DNA of 64,000 nt from positions 1,488,001-1,552,000 of the forward strand of contig NZ_LR734808.1 in the NCBI RefSeq assembly GCF_902506655.1, read 5' to 3'. Of this stretch, positions 9,429 through 17,399 are shown one piece after another. A program made the translations under genes and the position numbers. Under the pieces are notes generated by a model. That model saw only the letters and a list, made by a program, of their open reading frames with translations. It ran no database searches and had not been told where the DNA came from. This DNA is from Marinoscillum sp. 108 (lineage in GTDB: Bacteria > Bacteroidota > Bacteroidia > Cytophagales > Cyclobacteriaceae). Position 1 is the stretch's first letter. Each line of letters opens with the position of its first letter.

Positions 9429-9949
9429 GGCTTGTAGCATTTAGGTTTTTCAATCATGGTTTGTTCCCAACCTACCACTATTCCCTTACCCTCTTCCACA
9501 CATTCAAAATAGACATTGTTTTGTGATGGGAACTCAGCTGTAAAGCCGATCACATCCTCCAGACGCTTTAAAACGATCACCGTATCGCTGGAAACCTGCA
9601 AAGCGAGGAGATCGTCATAATTATCCGCATAGAGCACCCCATCTTTCATAGCCATATCATGGTTGCCCGGTATGGTCACAAAAAACTTATTCACCGGTTT
9701 TCTGGGATCAGTATTATCATAGACGTGAAGCCCTTTGCCCACTTCGTTGACCAGAAGGAGGTTGCCATAGCTATAGATCTTTCCTGCCGAAACGATGTTT
9801 CTGGCGCTTTCAAGGCCTATGTTTAGTTCGGAGCTGTCTGCATAGATGGGTCTGAAACCCATAGTTGACTCCTGATTGAAATCAGGATGGAAGTCGTCCG
9901 GGCCACAGGCCAGGACCAGCATCGAGAGGAGTAAAAGTGTGTAACGCAT
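9425..9949 (-). CDS. Short LVIVD-like lipoprotein (first of pair)
   Basis: The 174-residue protein has a good lipoprotein signal (MRYTLLLLSMLVLAC; Cys at residue 15). One LVIVD-type blade is visible, GLHVYDNTDPRKPVNKFF, followed by NHDMAMKDGVLYADNYDDLLALQV. It is shorter than the following gene and resembles a partial propeller, so the two may assemble into, or be derived from, a single larger LVIVD protein. It opens an operon with ATGA overlaps at both junctions. A 12-bp hairpin lies 13 bases upstream of its start codon. Confidence 0.78.
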   Translation of the reverse strand: MRYTLLLLSMLVLACGPDDFHPDFNQESTMGFRPIYADSSELNIGLESARNIVSAGKIYSYGNLLLVNEVGKGLHVYDNTDPRKPVNKFFVTIPGNHDMAMKDGVLYADNYDDLLALQVSSDTVIVLKRLEDVIGFTAEFPSQNNVYFECVEEGKGIVVGWEQTMIEKPKCYKP

Positions 9950-9961
9950 GATGGGTCAGTG

Positions 9962-9999
9962 TTTAGTGATGATATGCCTTATGACACATCATCACTAAA
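9962..9999. terminator. Strong 12-bp stem-loop
   Basis: TTTAGTGATGAT at 9962-9973 pairs perfectly with ATCATCACTAAA at 9988-9999, with a 14-base loop. It lies 20 bases downstream of the 4-alpha-glucanotransferase stop and 13 bases upstream of the LVIVD lipoprotein start, both on the minus strand. There is no T-run after it, so it could be a weak terminator, a processing site or a leader structure. Confidence 0.55.
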
Positions 10000-10018
10000 A
10001 ACCGTTGGACGTAGCGCG

Positions 10019-12742
10019 TCAATAATCGGCACTTCGCCCACCCTGATCGATCAGCTGACGGAGAAAAGAGTTAAATCCTTCTTCCTGCAGCAGATCCTCC
10101 ATATTCATATGAAAGCGATACTTCCAGTAATGCTGTGGATTAGCGGGCACATTGATGCGTTCTTTCTCTGGTGTATCAGATCGCAGAGCACCATCCATGG
10201 CAATGAGATCCTGAATAGGAAATATAGCCAGCATACTTGGTGAATGCAGGTGCTGATTGATCACCTGATGAGCCACCCATGGCTCACAGAAGTAGGGAGC
10301 TTTACCCTGTTGTCCCAAAATCTGATTGTAAAACCGCTGGGTCTGCTTATCGTCCTCCTGCCACCATTCTCTCAAAGTAGTCATATCATGGCTGCCCGTA
10401 CTGGTCACACTGAGGTACGGCGTATCCGCGGGATGCCAGAACTCTCTGTCGTCATTGGGCATACGCTGAATGGCCAGACTGAGGATTTGTAATTCACTCA
10501 TTACTCCGGGCACACTGGCCGGCACCATCCCCAGATCCTCTCCGCAGATGAGCATATCAGTTGCCCCTTTCAGCATGGGAAGTTTGCGCATGGCACTTTC
10601 CCTCCAAAAATCATTGTGCCGCTGATAAAAAAAGTGGACATACAGTTGATCTACCTTTTGCTGAGTGTCGTAATCCAGCTCACCATAGGAGTAGGTACTG
10701 TGCAGGCCGATTCGGGGATTAAATGCCTGGCCATCCGAAAGAGGAGCCTCCAGAAACAGTACCTCACTATGAAGTCTGTAGAGGCTGTTTCTGATCCATA
10801 TATTGAAATCCTTGCTCTCGGGATCATTATTCACCAGCTCATCGAAGTGAGCTTTAATTTTTCTTTGGGTATCAAAGGGCTCTTTGAGTGCATAGCATCC
10901 GGCCTTATATTCATGGAGGTACTCTTCCAGTACCAGATCAGCGTAGTTTCCAAAAATATCATAGATCATGTGCCTCCTGATATATGGTCGGCAAAAGCGA
11001 TCATAGTCAAAATTGATTCCACGATCTCTGAGCTCGTTTAAGTGAACTGGGAGAGCCGGGTTAAATCTTCCCAGCAATCCCTCCACGTGCTCCCATGGAA
11101 TCTCCCAGATCCTGAAAAACCCAAGGATGTGATCAATTCTGAATACGTCAAAGTACTCGGACATTTTCACCATGCGATCGCGCCACCAGTGGTAGTCATC
11201 CTTGGCCATTTCCTCCCAATTGTAGGTAGGGAAGCCCCAGTTTTGGCCGGAGATAGAAAAGTCATCCGGCGGGGCTCCAGCCTGAGTGTCCATATTGAAT
11301 AAGTGAGGCAGTCTCCAGGCATCTACAGAGTTTCTGTATATCCCTATGGGGATGTCTCCCTTCAGCACCACACCCTGAGATCTGGCATAAGCGGTAGCCT
11401 CCTTCAGTTGCTTGTCCAGGTGGTACTGGATGTAATAATGGATGGCAATGTCCTGGTAGTGCTTCTGCTTGGGGGCCACGAAAGTTTCCAGCGCATCGCT
11501 GCTCATCTCGGCACAGCTCCCCCATTGGGTGAAATCCGGGGTACCATGTTTATCCCGTAGGTAGCTAAATGCAGCATAATCCGGCAGCCAGTTTTCATTG
11601 TTTTGGAAAAAGTCCTTGAACTCCTTACTCTTCAAAAATGCAGCTCCCTTCTCTTCAAAACTCAGTTTGAAAAATCGGGTTTTTAATTTCATCACACCCT
11701 CATAGTCTACCTCAGGCAGAGCATTCAACCTCGCGGCCTCCTTATCAATCTCCAACTGTACCTTTTTGTCCTTGAGCTTTCCCATGGACTGGAGGTTGGC
11801 ATAAATCGGATGAAGGGCCTCTACCGAGATCGCTGCATACGGGTAAGAGTCCACCCAGGTATGAGTAGCTACCGTATCATTCACGGGCAGTATCTGCACC
11901 ACTTTCAATCCTGTCTTAACGGACCAGTCCACCAGTTTTTTGATATCTGTGAACTCACCCACTCCCGACCCCTCTTTGGACCTGAGCGAAAAAACGGGAA
12001 TGGCCACTCCGGCAGTTTTCCAGTTACCCACCGGGTAATGAAAAAACTCCTCAGAATGCACAATGAGCTTGGACTCCAACGAGAAGGTATAAAGCGGGAA
12101 ATACCTATTTTCACCACCCTCCCAGGTGACCACCCGACCCTCTTTGTGGCTGTAAATGACAAATTTGTATTCAAAAGGCACTTCCTTGGCAGAGGTTGGA
12201 ATATCAACCTTCCATACCGGAAAGTCCTCATCACTCATCAAAACAGCCTTGGACTCGTCCCAGGCTCCCAGGGATTTGGTACTTCCCACCACAGCCATCT
12301 GATAATCTCGCCCGATGCGCGGAGCCCGCAATTGCAAGCGCACAAAATGCGAAGAAGACTTGAGGTCTACTTTGTGTTTGACAGCCTTACCACGCGCAAA
12401 GAATGCTTTGGTGAAGGGCGCCGTGTAAAGTGAGTTCTCAAAGGCATGCTGAGGTCTCCAGTAATCCCGCAAGTGAATCTTATCAAAGTGCTTGTTGACT
12501 TGCAACTTGCGTTCCTCACCAAACTCATGATGCTCCTGGCCGCTCTCATCTCTCAAGAAATAGTGATAGGTGAAATCACCGGTAGATTCGAACGCTACCT
12601 CTGCTGTCCACAAATCTCCGGAGGAGGGCTGCATCTTGACTGCCTGTCTTGCATCTCCTTTTCCCAGCTCTTTCGCTGATCCTGTCACATATACATTCTG
12701 ACCCCACTGTGTCCTATAACCCACTACAAATTTCAGCTTCAT
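10019..12742 (-). CDS. malQ: 4-alpha-glucanotransferase with two N-terminal CBM20-like domains
   Basis: The enzyme disproportionates malto-oligosaccharides (GH77 amylomaltase). Residues 1-100 and about 125-235 look like tandem CBM20 starch-binding domains (KLKFVVGYRTQWGQNVYVTG; YQMAVVGSTKSLGAWDESKA). The catalytic barrel follows: GDIPIGIYRNSVDAW, FDVFRIDHILGFFRIW (nucleophile Asp), CGEDLGMVP (acid/base Glu) and STGSHDMTTLREWW (transition-state Asp). At 907 residues it has the architecture of plant DPE2 and Bacteroides MalQ, and is much longer than the roughly 500-700-residue bacterial form. There is no signal peptide, so it is cytoplasmic. Its ATG overlaps the stop of the SLC45-type transporter gene as ATGA, so uptake and processing are co-expressed. 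Confidence 0.93.
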   Translation of the reverse strand: MKLKFVVGYRTQWGQNVYVTGSAKELGKGDARQAVKMQPSSGDLWTAEVAFESTGDFTYHYFLRDESGQEHHEFGEERKLQVNKHFDKIHLRDYWRPQHAFENSLYTAPFTKAFFARGKAVKHKVDLKSSSHFVRLQLRAPRIGRDYQMAVVGSTKSLGAWDESKAVLMSDEDFPVWKVDIPTSAKEVPFEYKFVIYSHKEGRVVTWEGGENRYFPLYTFSLESKLIVHSEEFFHYPVGNWKTAGVAIPVFSLRSKEGSGVGEFTDIKKLVDWSVKTGLKVVQILPVNDTVATHTWVDSYPYAAISVEALHPIYANLQSMGKLKDKKVQLEIDKEAARLNALPEVDYEGVMKLKTRFFKLSFEEKGAAFLKSKEFKDFFQNNENWLPDYAAFSYLRDKHGTPDFTQWGSCAEMSSDALETFVAPKQKHYQDIAIHYYIQYHLDKQLKEATAYARSQGVVLKGDIPIGIYRNSVDAWRLPHLFNMDTQAGAPPDDFSISGQNWGFPTYNWEEMAKDDYHWWRDRMVKMSEYFDVFRIDHILGFFRIWEIPWEHVEGLLGRFNPALPVHLNELRDRGINFDYDRFCRPYIRRHMIYDIFGNYADLVLEEYLHEYKAGCYALKEPFDTQRKIKAHFDELVNNDPESKDFNIWIRNSLYRLHSEVLFLEAPLSDGQAFNPRIGLHSTYSYGELDYDTQQKVDQLYVHFFYQRHNDFWRESAMRKLPMLKGATDMLICGEDLGMVPASVPGVMSELQILSLAIQRMPNDDREFWHPADTPYLSVTSTGSHDMTTLREWWQEDDKQTQRFYNQILGQQGKAPYFCEPWVAHQVINQHLHSPSMLAIFPIQDLIAMDGALRSDTPEKERINVPANPQHYWKYRFHMNMEDLLQEEGFNSFLRQLIDQGGRSADY

Positions 12743-14070
12743 GCTACTACCTCGTCTTTATCTTCTACAAAATTTACCGTCAGGGCTGCTATAAGCAGAC
12801 ATCCTCCCGCTATGATGAGCGCGAAAATCGCCTGAGAATCAAACAATCTCTTGATAATTGGGCCGCCGATTACGCCATTGACAATCTGCGGCATCACAAT
12901 GAAAAAATTAAAAATCCCCATATAAATCCCCATTTTCCCGCCGGGAATGGCTCCCGCCAGAATGGCATAAGGCATAGAGAGAATGCTGGCCCAGGCCAAC
13001 CCTACAAAGACCATAGCCACCAAAGTGACTGGCTGAGAAGGGAAGAAATAAATAGAGAGTAATCCGAGGCCACCCAGGCCCAATGCGATGGCATGTGTTC
13101 TCTTTCGGCCGACCCTGGCCGCAATGGCCGGAAGTAACAAGGCTACCACCGCGGACACAGCATTGTAAACGGTGAACATCACCCCCACCCAGTTGCCAGC
13201 GTCATTATAAGCCACCGAGGACGAATCCTCAGCGCCAGCGCCATATACGTGCTGCGCAATGGCAGGTGTACAAAAGACCCACATGGAAAACAGCCCAAAC
13301 CAGCTAAAAAACTGCACCAACCCCAATTGCTTCATGGTTTTGGGCATTTTGGCAAAGTCTCTGAAAATATCCATAATGCTGCCCTTCTCCTTCGATTCTT
13401 CCTGCCCATTGAAGGCGGCATACTCCTCAGGGGGATATTCTTTGGTCTTAGCCAGAGTCCATAAGATAGTAGCTATAAAAACTACTGCTCCAAAATAGAA
13501 GCTGAAAATCACATTATCTGGAACCACACCAGCCGGAGCTACTTTGGACACACCCACCCATTCTGCCAGCATGTACGGAAGAAATGAGCCAACCACTGCG
13601 CCCAACCCAATGAGGGAGGCCTGAACCGAAAATCCCTGCGTGCGCTGCTCGGTGGGCAGCATATCCCCCACCAGGGCCCTGAATGGCTCCATAGAGATAT
13701 TGATGGAGGCATCCATGATCATCAACATACCAGCTCCCACAAACATCGGTGGGATAAATGAAGCCAGTGCTCCTGAGTTGGGCATCAAACATAAGGCGAT
13801 AGATGCCAGGATGGCCCCTGTGAGGAAATAAGGCTTTCTTCGCCCCATCCTGTTCCAGGTACGATCACTGTAGTGACCAATAATGGGTTGGACAATTAGA
13901 CCGGTGACCGGTGCTGCCAGCCAAAACCATGACAAGTGCTCTACATCCGCTCCAAAATTTTGGAGTATTCTGCTGGCGTTGGCATTCTGTAGTGCAAACC
14001 CAAACTGAATCCCCAAAAAGCCCATGCTCATGTTCCAAATTTGAGCTGTACTAAGGCCTGGCTTCTTCAT
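12739..14070 (-). CDS. SLC45-type MFS sugar transporter (maltose/malto-oligosaccharide)
   Basis: A polytopic inner-membrane protein with about 12 hydrophobic segments. The signature GHYSDRTWNRMGRRKPYFLTG-like loop (between segments 2 and 3) and MDASINISMEPFRALVGDMLP are characteristic of the SLC45/GPH-like sugar:proton symporters found beside alpha-glucan genes in Bacteroidota. I choose the ATG at 14070 (MKKPGLSTAQIWNMSMG), preceded by an AGAGAG-rich stretch; the frame extends to 14130 but adds an unlikely basic leader. About 443 residues. It is translationally coupled to the 4-alpha-glucanotransferase downstream, so maltose or short maltodextrins are the likely substrate; the exact sugar is inference. 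Confidence 0.88.
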   Translation of the reverse strand: MKKPGLSTAQIWNMSMGFLGIQFGFALQNANASRILQNFGADVEHLSWFWLAAPVTGLIVQPIIGHYSDRTWNRMGRRKPYFLTGAILASIALCLMPNSGALASFIPPMFVGAGMLMIMDASINISMEPFRALVGDMLPTEQRTQGFSVQASLIGLGAVVGSFLPYMLAEWVGVSKVAPAGVVPDNVIFSFYFGAVVFIATILWTLAKTKEYPPEEYAAFNGQEESKEKGSIMDIFRDFAKMPKTMKQLGLVQFFSWFGLFSMWVFCTPAIAQHVYGAGAEDSSSVAYNDAGNWVGVMFTVYNAVSAVVALLLPAIAARVGRKRTHAIALGLGGLGLLSIYFFPSQPVTLVAMVFVGLAWASILSMPYAILAGAIPGGKMGIYMGIFNFFIVMPQIVNGVIGGPIIKRLFDSQAIFALIIAGGCLLIAALTVNFVEDKDEVVA

Positions 14071-14383
14071 ATTTTTCTCTCTTTTATTTTTTCCCAAAAA
14101 CCGGAATTTTTCTAATCTGAAGACTGCCACCGAGAATATCTCTTGAAAAATGTCAAAAACTTCTCAAAACTCTCCATCATGGGTTGGCGAGATACAAACG
14201 ATTGCAAGCTCTCGATTCCATGATTATCTTGCATAATCCTCAAAAAACGGCCTTTTCACAGCTTTAAAATAGAAAATTCCCAATAATTAACAGGCTCCGA
14301 TACAAGAATTTAAAAGGTAGCCATAGGTATCCGACGAACGACTTATATTTGCCACTTATTAAAAGCAACCTAAATACTTACTT
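14071..14383. other. Divergent intergenic region, transporter / aldolase
   Basis: This 313-base spacer separates the transporter gene (minus) from the aldolase gene (plus). TATATTTG at 14344-14351 matches the Bacteroidota -7 element TAnnTTTG and sits 32 bases before the aldolase start; I see no TTTG at the matching -33 distance. No RNA gene, repeat or small ORF is recognised. Confidence 0.5.
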
Positions 14384-15448
14384 ATGAAATTCAGACCTGG
14401 TGTACTTACTGGAAAAGAGGCAACAGACCTTCTTAACTATGCTAACGAAAATGGATTTGCACTGCCTGCTGTAAATACCATCGGCACCAACACGATCAAC
14501 GCAGTACTGGAAGCGGCACGGGAAGTGAATTCTCCAGTGATTGTTCAGTTTTCTAATGGTGGAGCAGCATTCATTGCCGGTAAAGGCTTGAGCAATGACA
14601 ACCAGGCAGCAGCAGTGGCCGGGGCAGTAGCTGGCGCAAAGCACGTACATCAAATGGCAGAAAAATATGGTGTTTCTGTGATCCTCCACACCGACCATGC
14701 AGCCCGCAAACTCCTTCCCTGGATAGACGGAATGCTTGATGCCAACGAAAAGCACTTTGCCGAAACAGGTTCTCCACTTTTCAGCTCTCACATGATTGAC
14801 CTTTCTGAGGAGCCTTTAGAAGAAAACATCGGCACCTGTAAGAAATACTTCGAGCGCATGGCCAAAATGGACATGATTTTGGAAATAGAACTGGGAGTTA
14901 CCGGTGGTGAAGAAGATGGTGTAGACAATACAGACATTGACAACAGCCGACTCTATACACAACCTGAAGAAGTGGCCTATTGCTACGAGCAGTTGATGGA
15001 AATCAGCCCTAATTTCACCATTGCGGCTGCATTTGGCAACGTACATGGTGTCTACAAGCCAGGTAATGTGAAGCTTACACCTAAGATTCTTAAAAACTCT
15101 CAGGATTACATTCAGGAGAAATTTGGCACAGGCAAGAACCCTGTAAACTTTGTATTCCACGGTGGATCAGGATCCACCCGCGAAGAAATCAGAGAAGCGA
15201 TCTCTTATGGTGCCATCAAAATGAACCTTGACACTGACTTGCAGTGGGCATTCTGGGACGGTATCAAAAATTATTACCAGGCCAAAGAAGGTTATCTACA
15301 GGAGCAAATCGGTAACCCTGATGGAGATGATGTGCCAAACAAGAAGCACTATGACCCAAGGGTATGGCTGAGAGAAGCTGAAAAAAGCTTTATCTCCAGA
15401 TTGAAAGTGTCGTTTGAAGATCTAAACAATATCAATCAAAACGCATAA
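14384..15448 (+). CDS. fbaA: Class II fructose-bisphosphate aldolase
   Basis: The 354-residue zinc enzyme cleaves fructose-1,6-bisphosphate in glycolysis and condenses trioses in gluconeogenesis. It is of the E. coli FbaA type: ILHTDHAARKLLPW carries the catalytic Asp and a zinc His, LEIELGVTGGEEDGVDN the following acidic ligands, NVHGVYKPGNVKLTP the next His, and FHGGSGST plus NLDTDLQWAFW the phosphate-binding region. Length and motifs are complete. It is cytoplasmic, transcribed alone, and ends at a strong terminator at 15468. It lies inside the alpha-glucan cluster but is a general housekeeping enzyme. Confidence 0.96.
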   Translation: MKFRPGVLTGKEATDLLNYANENGFALPAVNTIGTNTINAVLEAAREVNSPVIVQFSNGGAAFIAGKGLSNDNQAAAVAGAVAGAKHVHQMAEKYGVSVILHTDHAARKLLPWIDGMLDANEKHFAETGSPLFSSHMIDLSEEPLEENIGTCKKYFERMAKMDMILEIELGVTGGEEDGVDNTDIDNSRLYTQPEEVAYCYEQLMEISPNFTIAAAFGNVHGVYKPGNVKLTPKILKNSQDYIQEKFGTGKNPVNFVFHGGSGSTREEIREAISYGAIKMNLDTDLQWAFWDGIKNYYQAKEGYLQEQIGNPDGDDVPNKKHYDPRVWLREAEKSFISRLKVSFEDLNNINQNA

Positions 15449-15467
15449 TCATTCATAAAATCTAATG

Positions 15468-15492
15468 AAAAGCCATCCTTGTGATGGCTTTT
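15468..15492 (+). terminator. Rho-independent terminator of the aldolase gene
   Basis: AAAAGCCATC at 15468-15477 pairs perfectly with GATGGCTTTT at 15483-15492 around a 5-base loop, and the 3' arm ends in four Ts, followed by CTGTTTT. It lies 20 bases after the aldolase stop. Confidence 0.88.
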
Positions 15493-15574
15493 CTGTTTTA
15501 AAGTCACCAACGAATCCAACCGGTTACTTCCAACTCCGCTTAAGAAATCGATCGAAAACCCCTATTTTAGGCCC

Positions 15575-17398
15575 ATGAAAACACCCCTGTTAATCTTTAT
15601 AATGACCGTCTGCATGTTGGCATGCAGTACCAAAGAATACAACTACAAAGGCGTGCATCCGATGAAAAAAAGCAACGAAAGAATGGTTCTGTATCAGATG
15701 TTTACCCGTCTGTTCGGCAACACCAACACCACCAACAAGCCCTGGGGCACTTTAGAGGAAAATGGGGTGGGTAAGTTCAAAGACATCAATGCAAAGGCGC
15801 TTGGGGAAATTCGAAAAATGGGATTTACCCACATGTGGTATACCGGCGTGATCGAACATGGTGTCCTCACAGATTACACCTCCTTTGGCATCCCGCTGGA
15901 TGATGCAGATGTGGTAAAAGGCCGCGCCGGCTCACCCTATGCCATTAAGGACTATTATGATGTCAATCCGGATCTGGCCGAGTCAGTACCGGACAGAATG
16001 CAGGAGTTTGAAGCACTTATCAGGAGGACGCATGCTGCCAACCTGAAAGTGATGATCGATTTTGTGCCCAATCATGTGGCCAGGGCCTACCACTCAGACG
16101 CAAGACCCGAAGGCATCATTGACTTTGGGGAGGATGACGATACCACCAGGGCCTTTGATCCCAACAACAACTTCTATTACCTGCCCGGTGAGCCTTTTAA
16201 AGTACCAGAAGGTTACCAGTCGCTGGGGGACAACGACTTCCCCACCAAGGATGGACAATTCGCAGAGTTCCCGGCCAAAGCCACCGGAAACGATGTATTC
16301 TCAGCATCCCCTTCAGTGTACGACTGGTTTGAAACCGTAAAGCTCAACTATGGTGTGGATTACCAAAACAACCGCACCACATATTTTGACACAATCCCTG
16401 ACACCTGGAGTAAGATGCGTGACATCCTTCTCTATTGGGCCGCCAAAGATGTAGATGGCTTCCGCTGCGATATGGCTGAGATGGTACCCGTGCAATTTTG
16501 GCAATGGGTGACCAAAGAAGTAAAGGAGCAGTATCCCGAAGTGGTATTCCTGGCGGAGATTTACAATCCCCATGCCTACAGGGAATACATCCAAACAGGT
16601 GGATTTGACTACCTGTATGATAAAGTGGAAATGTATGATACCCTGAAATATATCATACAAAACAAAATGACCACAGATGCCATCACTGGCATCTGGCAGC
16701 GCCAGGATGGGATCGGAGCCAACATGCTCAGGTTTCTTGAAAATCACGACGAACAGCGTATTGCGTCTCCTGATTTTGCGGGAGATATGTGGAAAGGCAT
16801 CCCTATGATGGCGGCATCCACCTTCATGCATACAGGTCCTGTGATGCTTTATTTTGGACAGGAAGTTGGCGAACCCGGCCAGGGGGTGTCAGGTTTTGGT
16901 GGCGATGATGGAAGGACCACCATTTTCGACTACTGGGGGGTGCCAGAGCATGTAAAATGGGTAAATAACGGAGCGTATGATGGTGGCCAACTATCAGAAG
17001 ATCAGAAAGCTTTGCGGGAGGAATACATCGAAATCCTCAAGGCCTGCAATAACATGGAAGCCATTCGTGAGGGCCAGTTTTATGACCTTCACTACTACAA
17101 CCGCAACGATGATTACACAGGCTATAGCGATAAAGTCTACACGTTTGTCAGACATACCCCGAGCGAAGTATTACTGATCGTGATCAACTTTGATGAGAAC
17201 CCACAAACCGCCAAAATAAAGATTCCGGCCCCTGCGTGGGAAACTTTTGGGATCAACACTCCTGTGGCACAAATCAGTGGACCGGTACAAATTAGCATCG
17301 AAGTGGCTTCCACACTGGATTACACGGACGACACTGATCTGGTGATTAAGGTATCCCCCATGAACTATGCGATTTATCAGATGCAGGAAAAACAATAA
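15575..17398 (+). CDS. GH13 alpha-amylase family lipoprotein
   Basis: The 607-residue protein starts with a lipoprotein signal (MLAC, Cys at residue 17) and is therefore envelope-anchored. All GH13 regions are present: VMIDFVPNHV (region I), DGFRCDMAEMVP (region II, nucleophile Asp), VFLAEIYNP (region III, acid/base Glu) and FLENHDEQRI (region IV, Asp). Region II has Cys-Asp-Met rather than the usual Leu-Asp-Ala, so this enzyme belongs to a different GH13 subgroup from the next two. The C-terminal beta-domain ends in YAIYQM. It is the first gene of a run of three with 1- and 8-base gaps (15575-19897). It should act on alpha-glucans at the cell surface or in the periplasm; the product profile cannot be read from sequence. 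Confidence 0.9.
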   Translation: MKTPLLIFIMTVCMLACSTKEYNYKGVHPMKKSNERMVLYQMFTRLFGNTNTTNKPWGTLEENGVGKFKDINAKALGEIRKMGFTHMWYTGVIEHGVLTDYTSFGIPLDDADVVKGRAGSPYAIKDYYDVNPDLAESVPDRMQEFEALIRRTHAANLKVMIDFVPNHVARAYHSDARPEGIIDFGEDDDTTRAFDPNNNFYYLPGEPFKVPEGYQSLGDNDFPTKDGQFAEFPAKATGNDVFSASPSVYDWFETVKLNYGVDYQNNRTTYFDTIPDTWSKMRDILLYWAAKDVDGFRCDMAEMVPVQFWQWVTKEVKEQYPEVVFLAEIYNPHAYREYIQTGGFDYLYDKVEMYDTLKYIIQNKMTTDAITGIWQRQDGIGANMLRFLENHDEQRIASPDFAGDMWKGIPMMAASTFMHTGPVMLYFGQEVGEPGQGVSGFGGDDGRTTIFDYWGVPEHVKWVNNGAYDGGQLSEDQKALREEYIEILKACNNMEAIREGQFYDLHYYNRNDDYTGYSDKVYTFVRHTPSEVLLIVINFDENPQTAKIKIPAPAWETFGINTPVAQISGPVQISIEVASTLDYTDDTDLVIKVSPMNYAIYQMQEKQ

Positions 17399-17399
17399 C

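Noticed and set aside
11810-12433. 207-codon plus-strand frame
   Set aside because: It is antisense to the 4-alpha-glucanotransferase gene and has no recognisable domain.
14344-14351. TATATTTG as a full aldolase promoter
   Set aside because: The -7 match is good but no TTTG lies at the -33 distance, so I only mention it in the intergenic entry.
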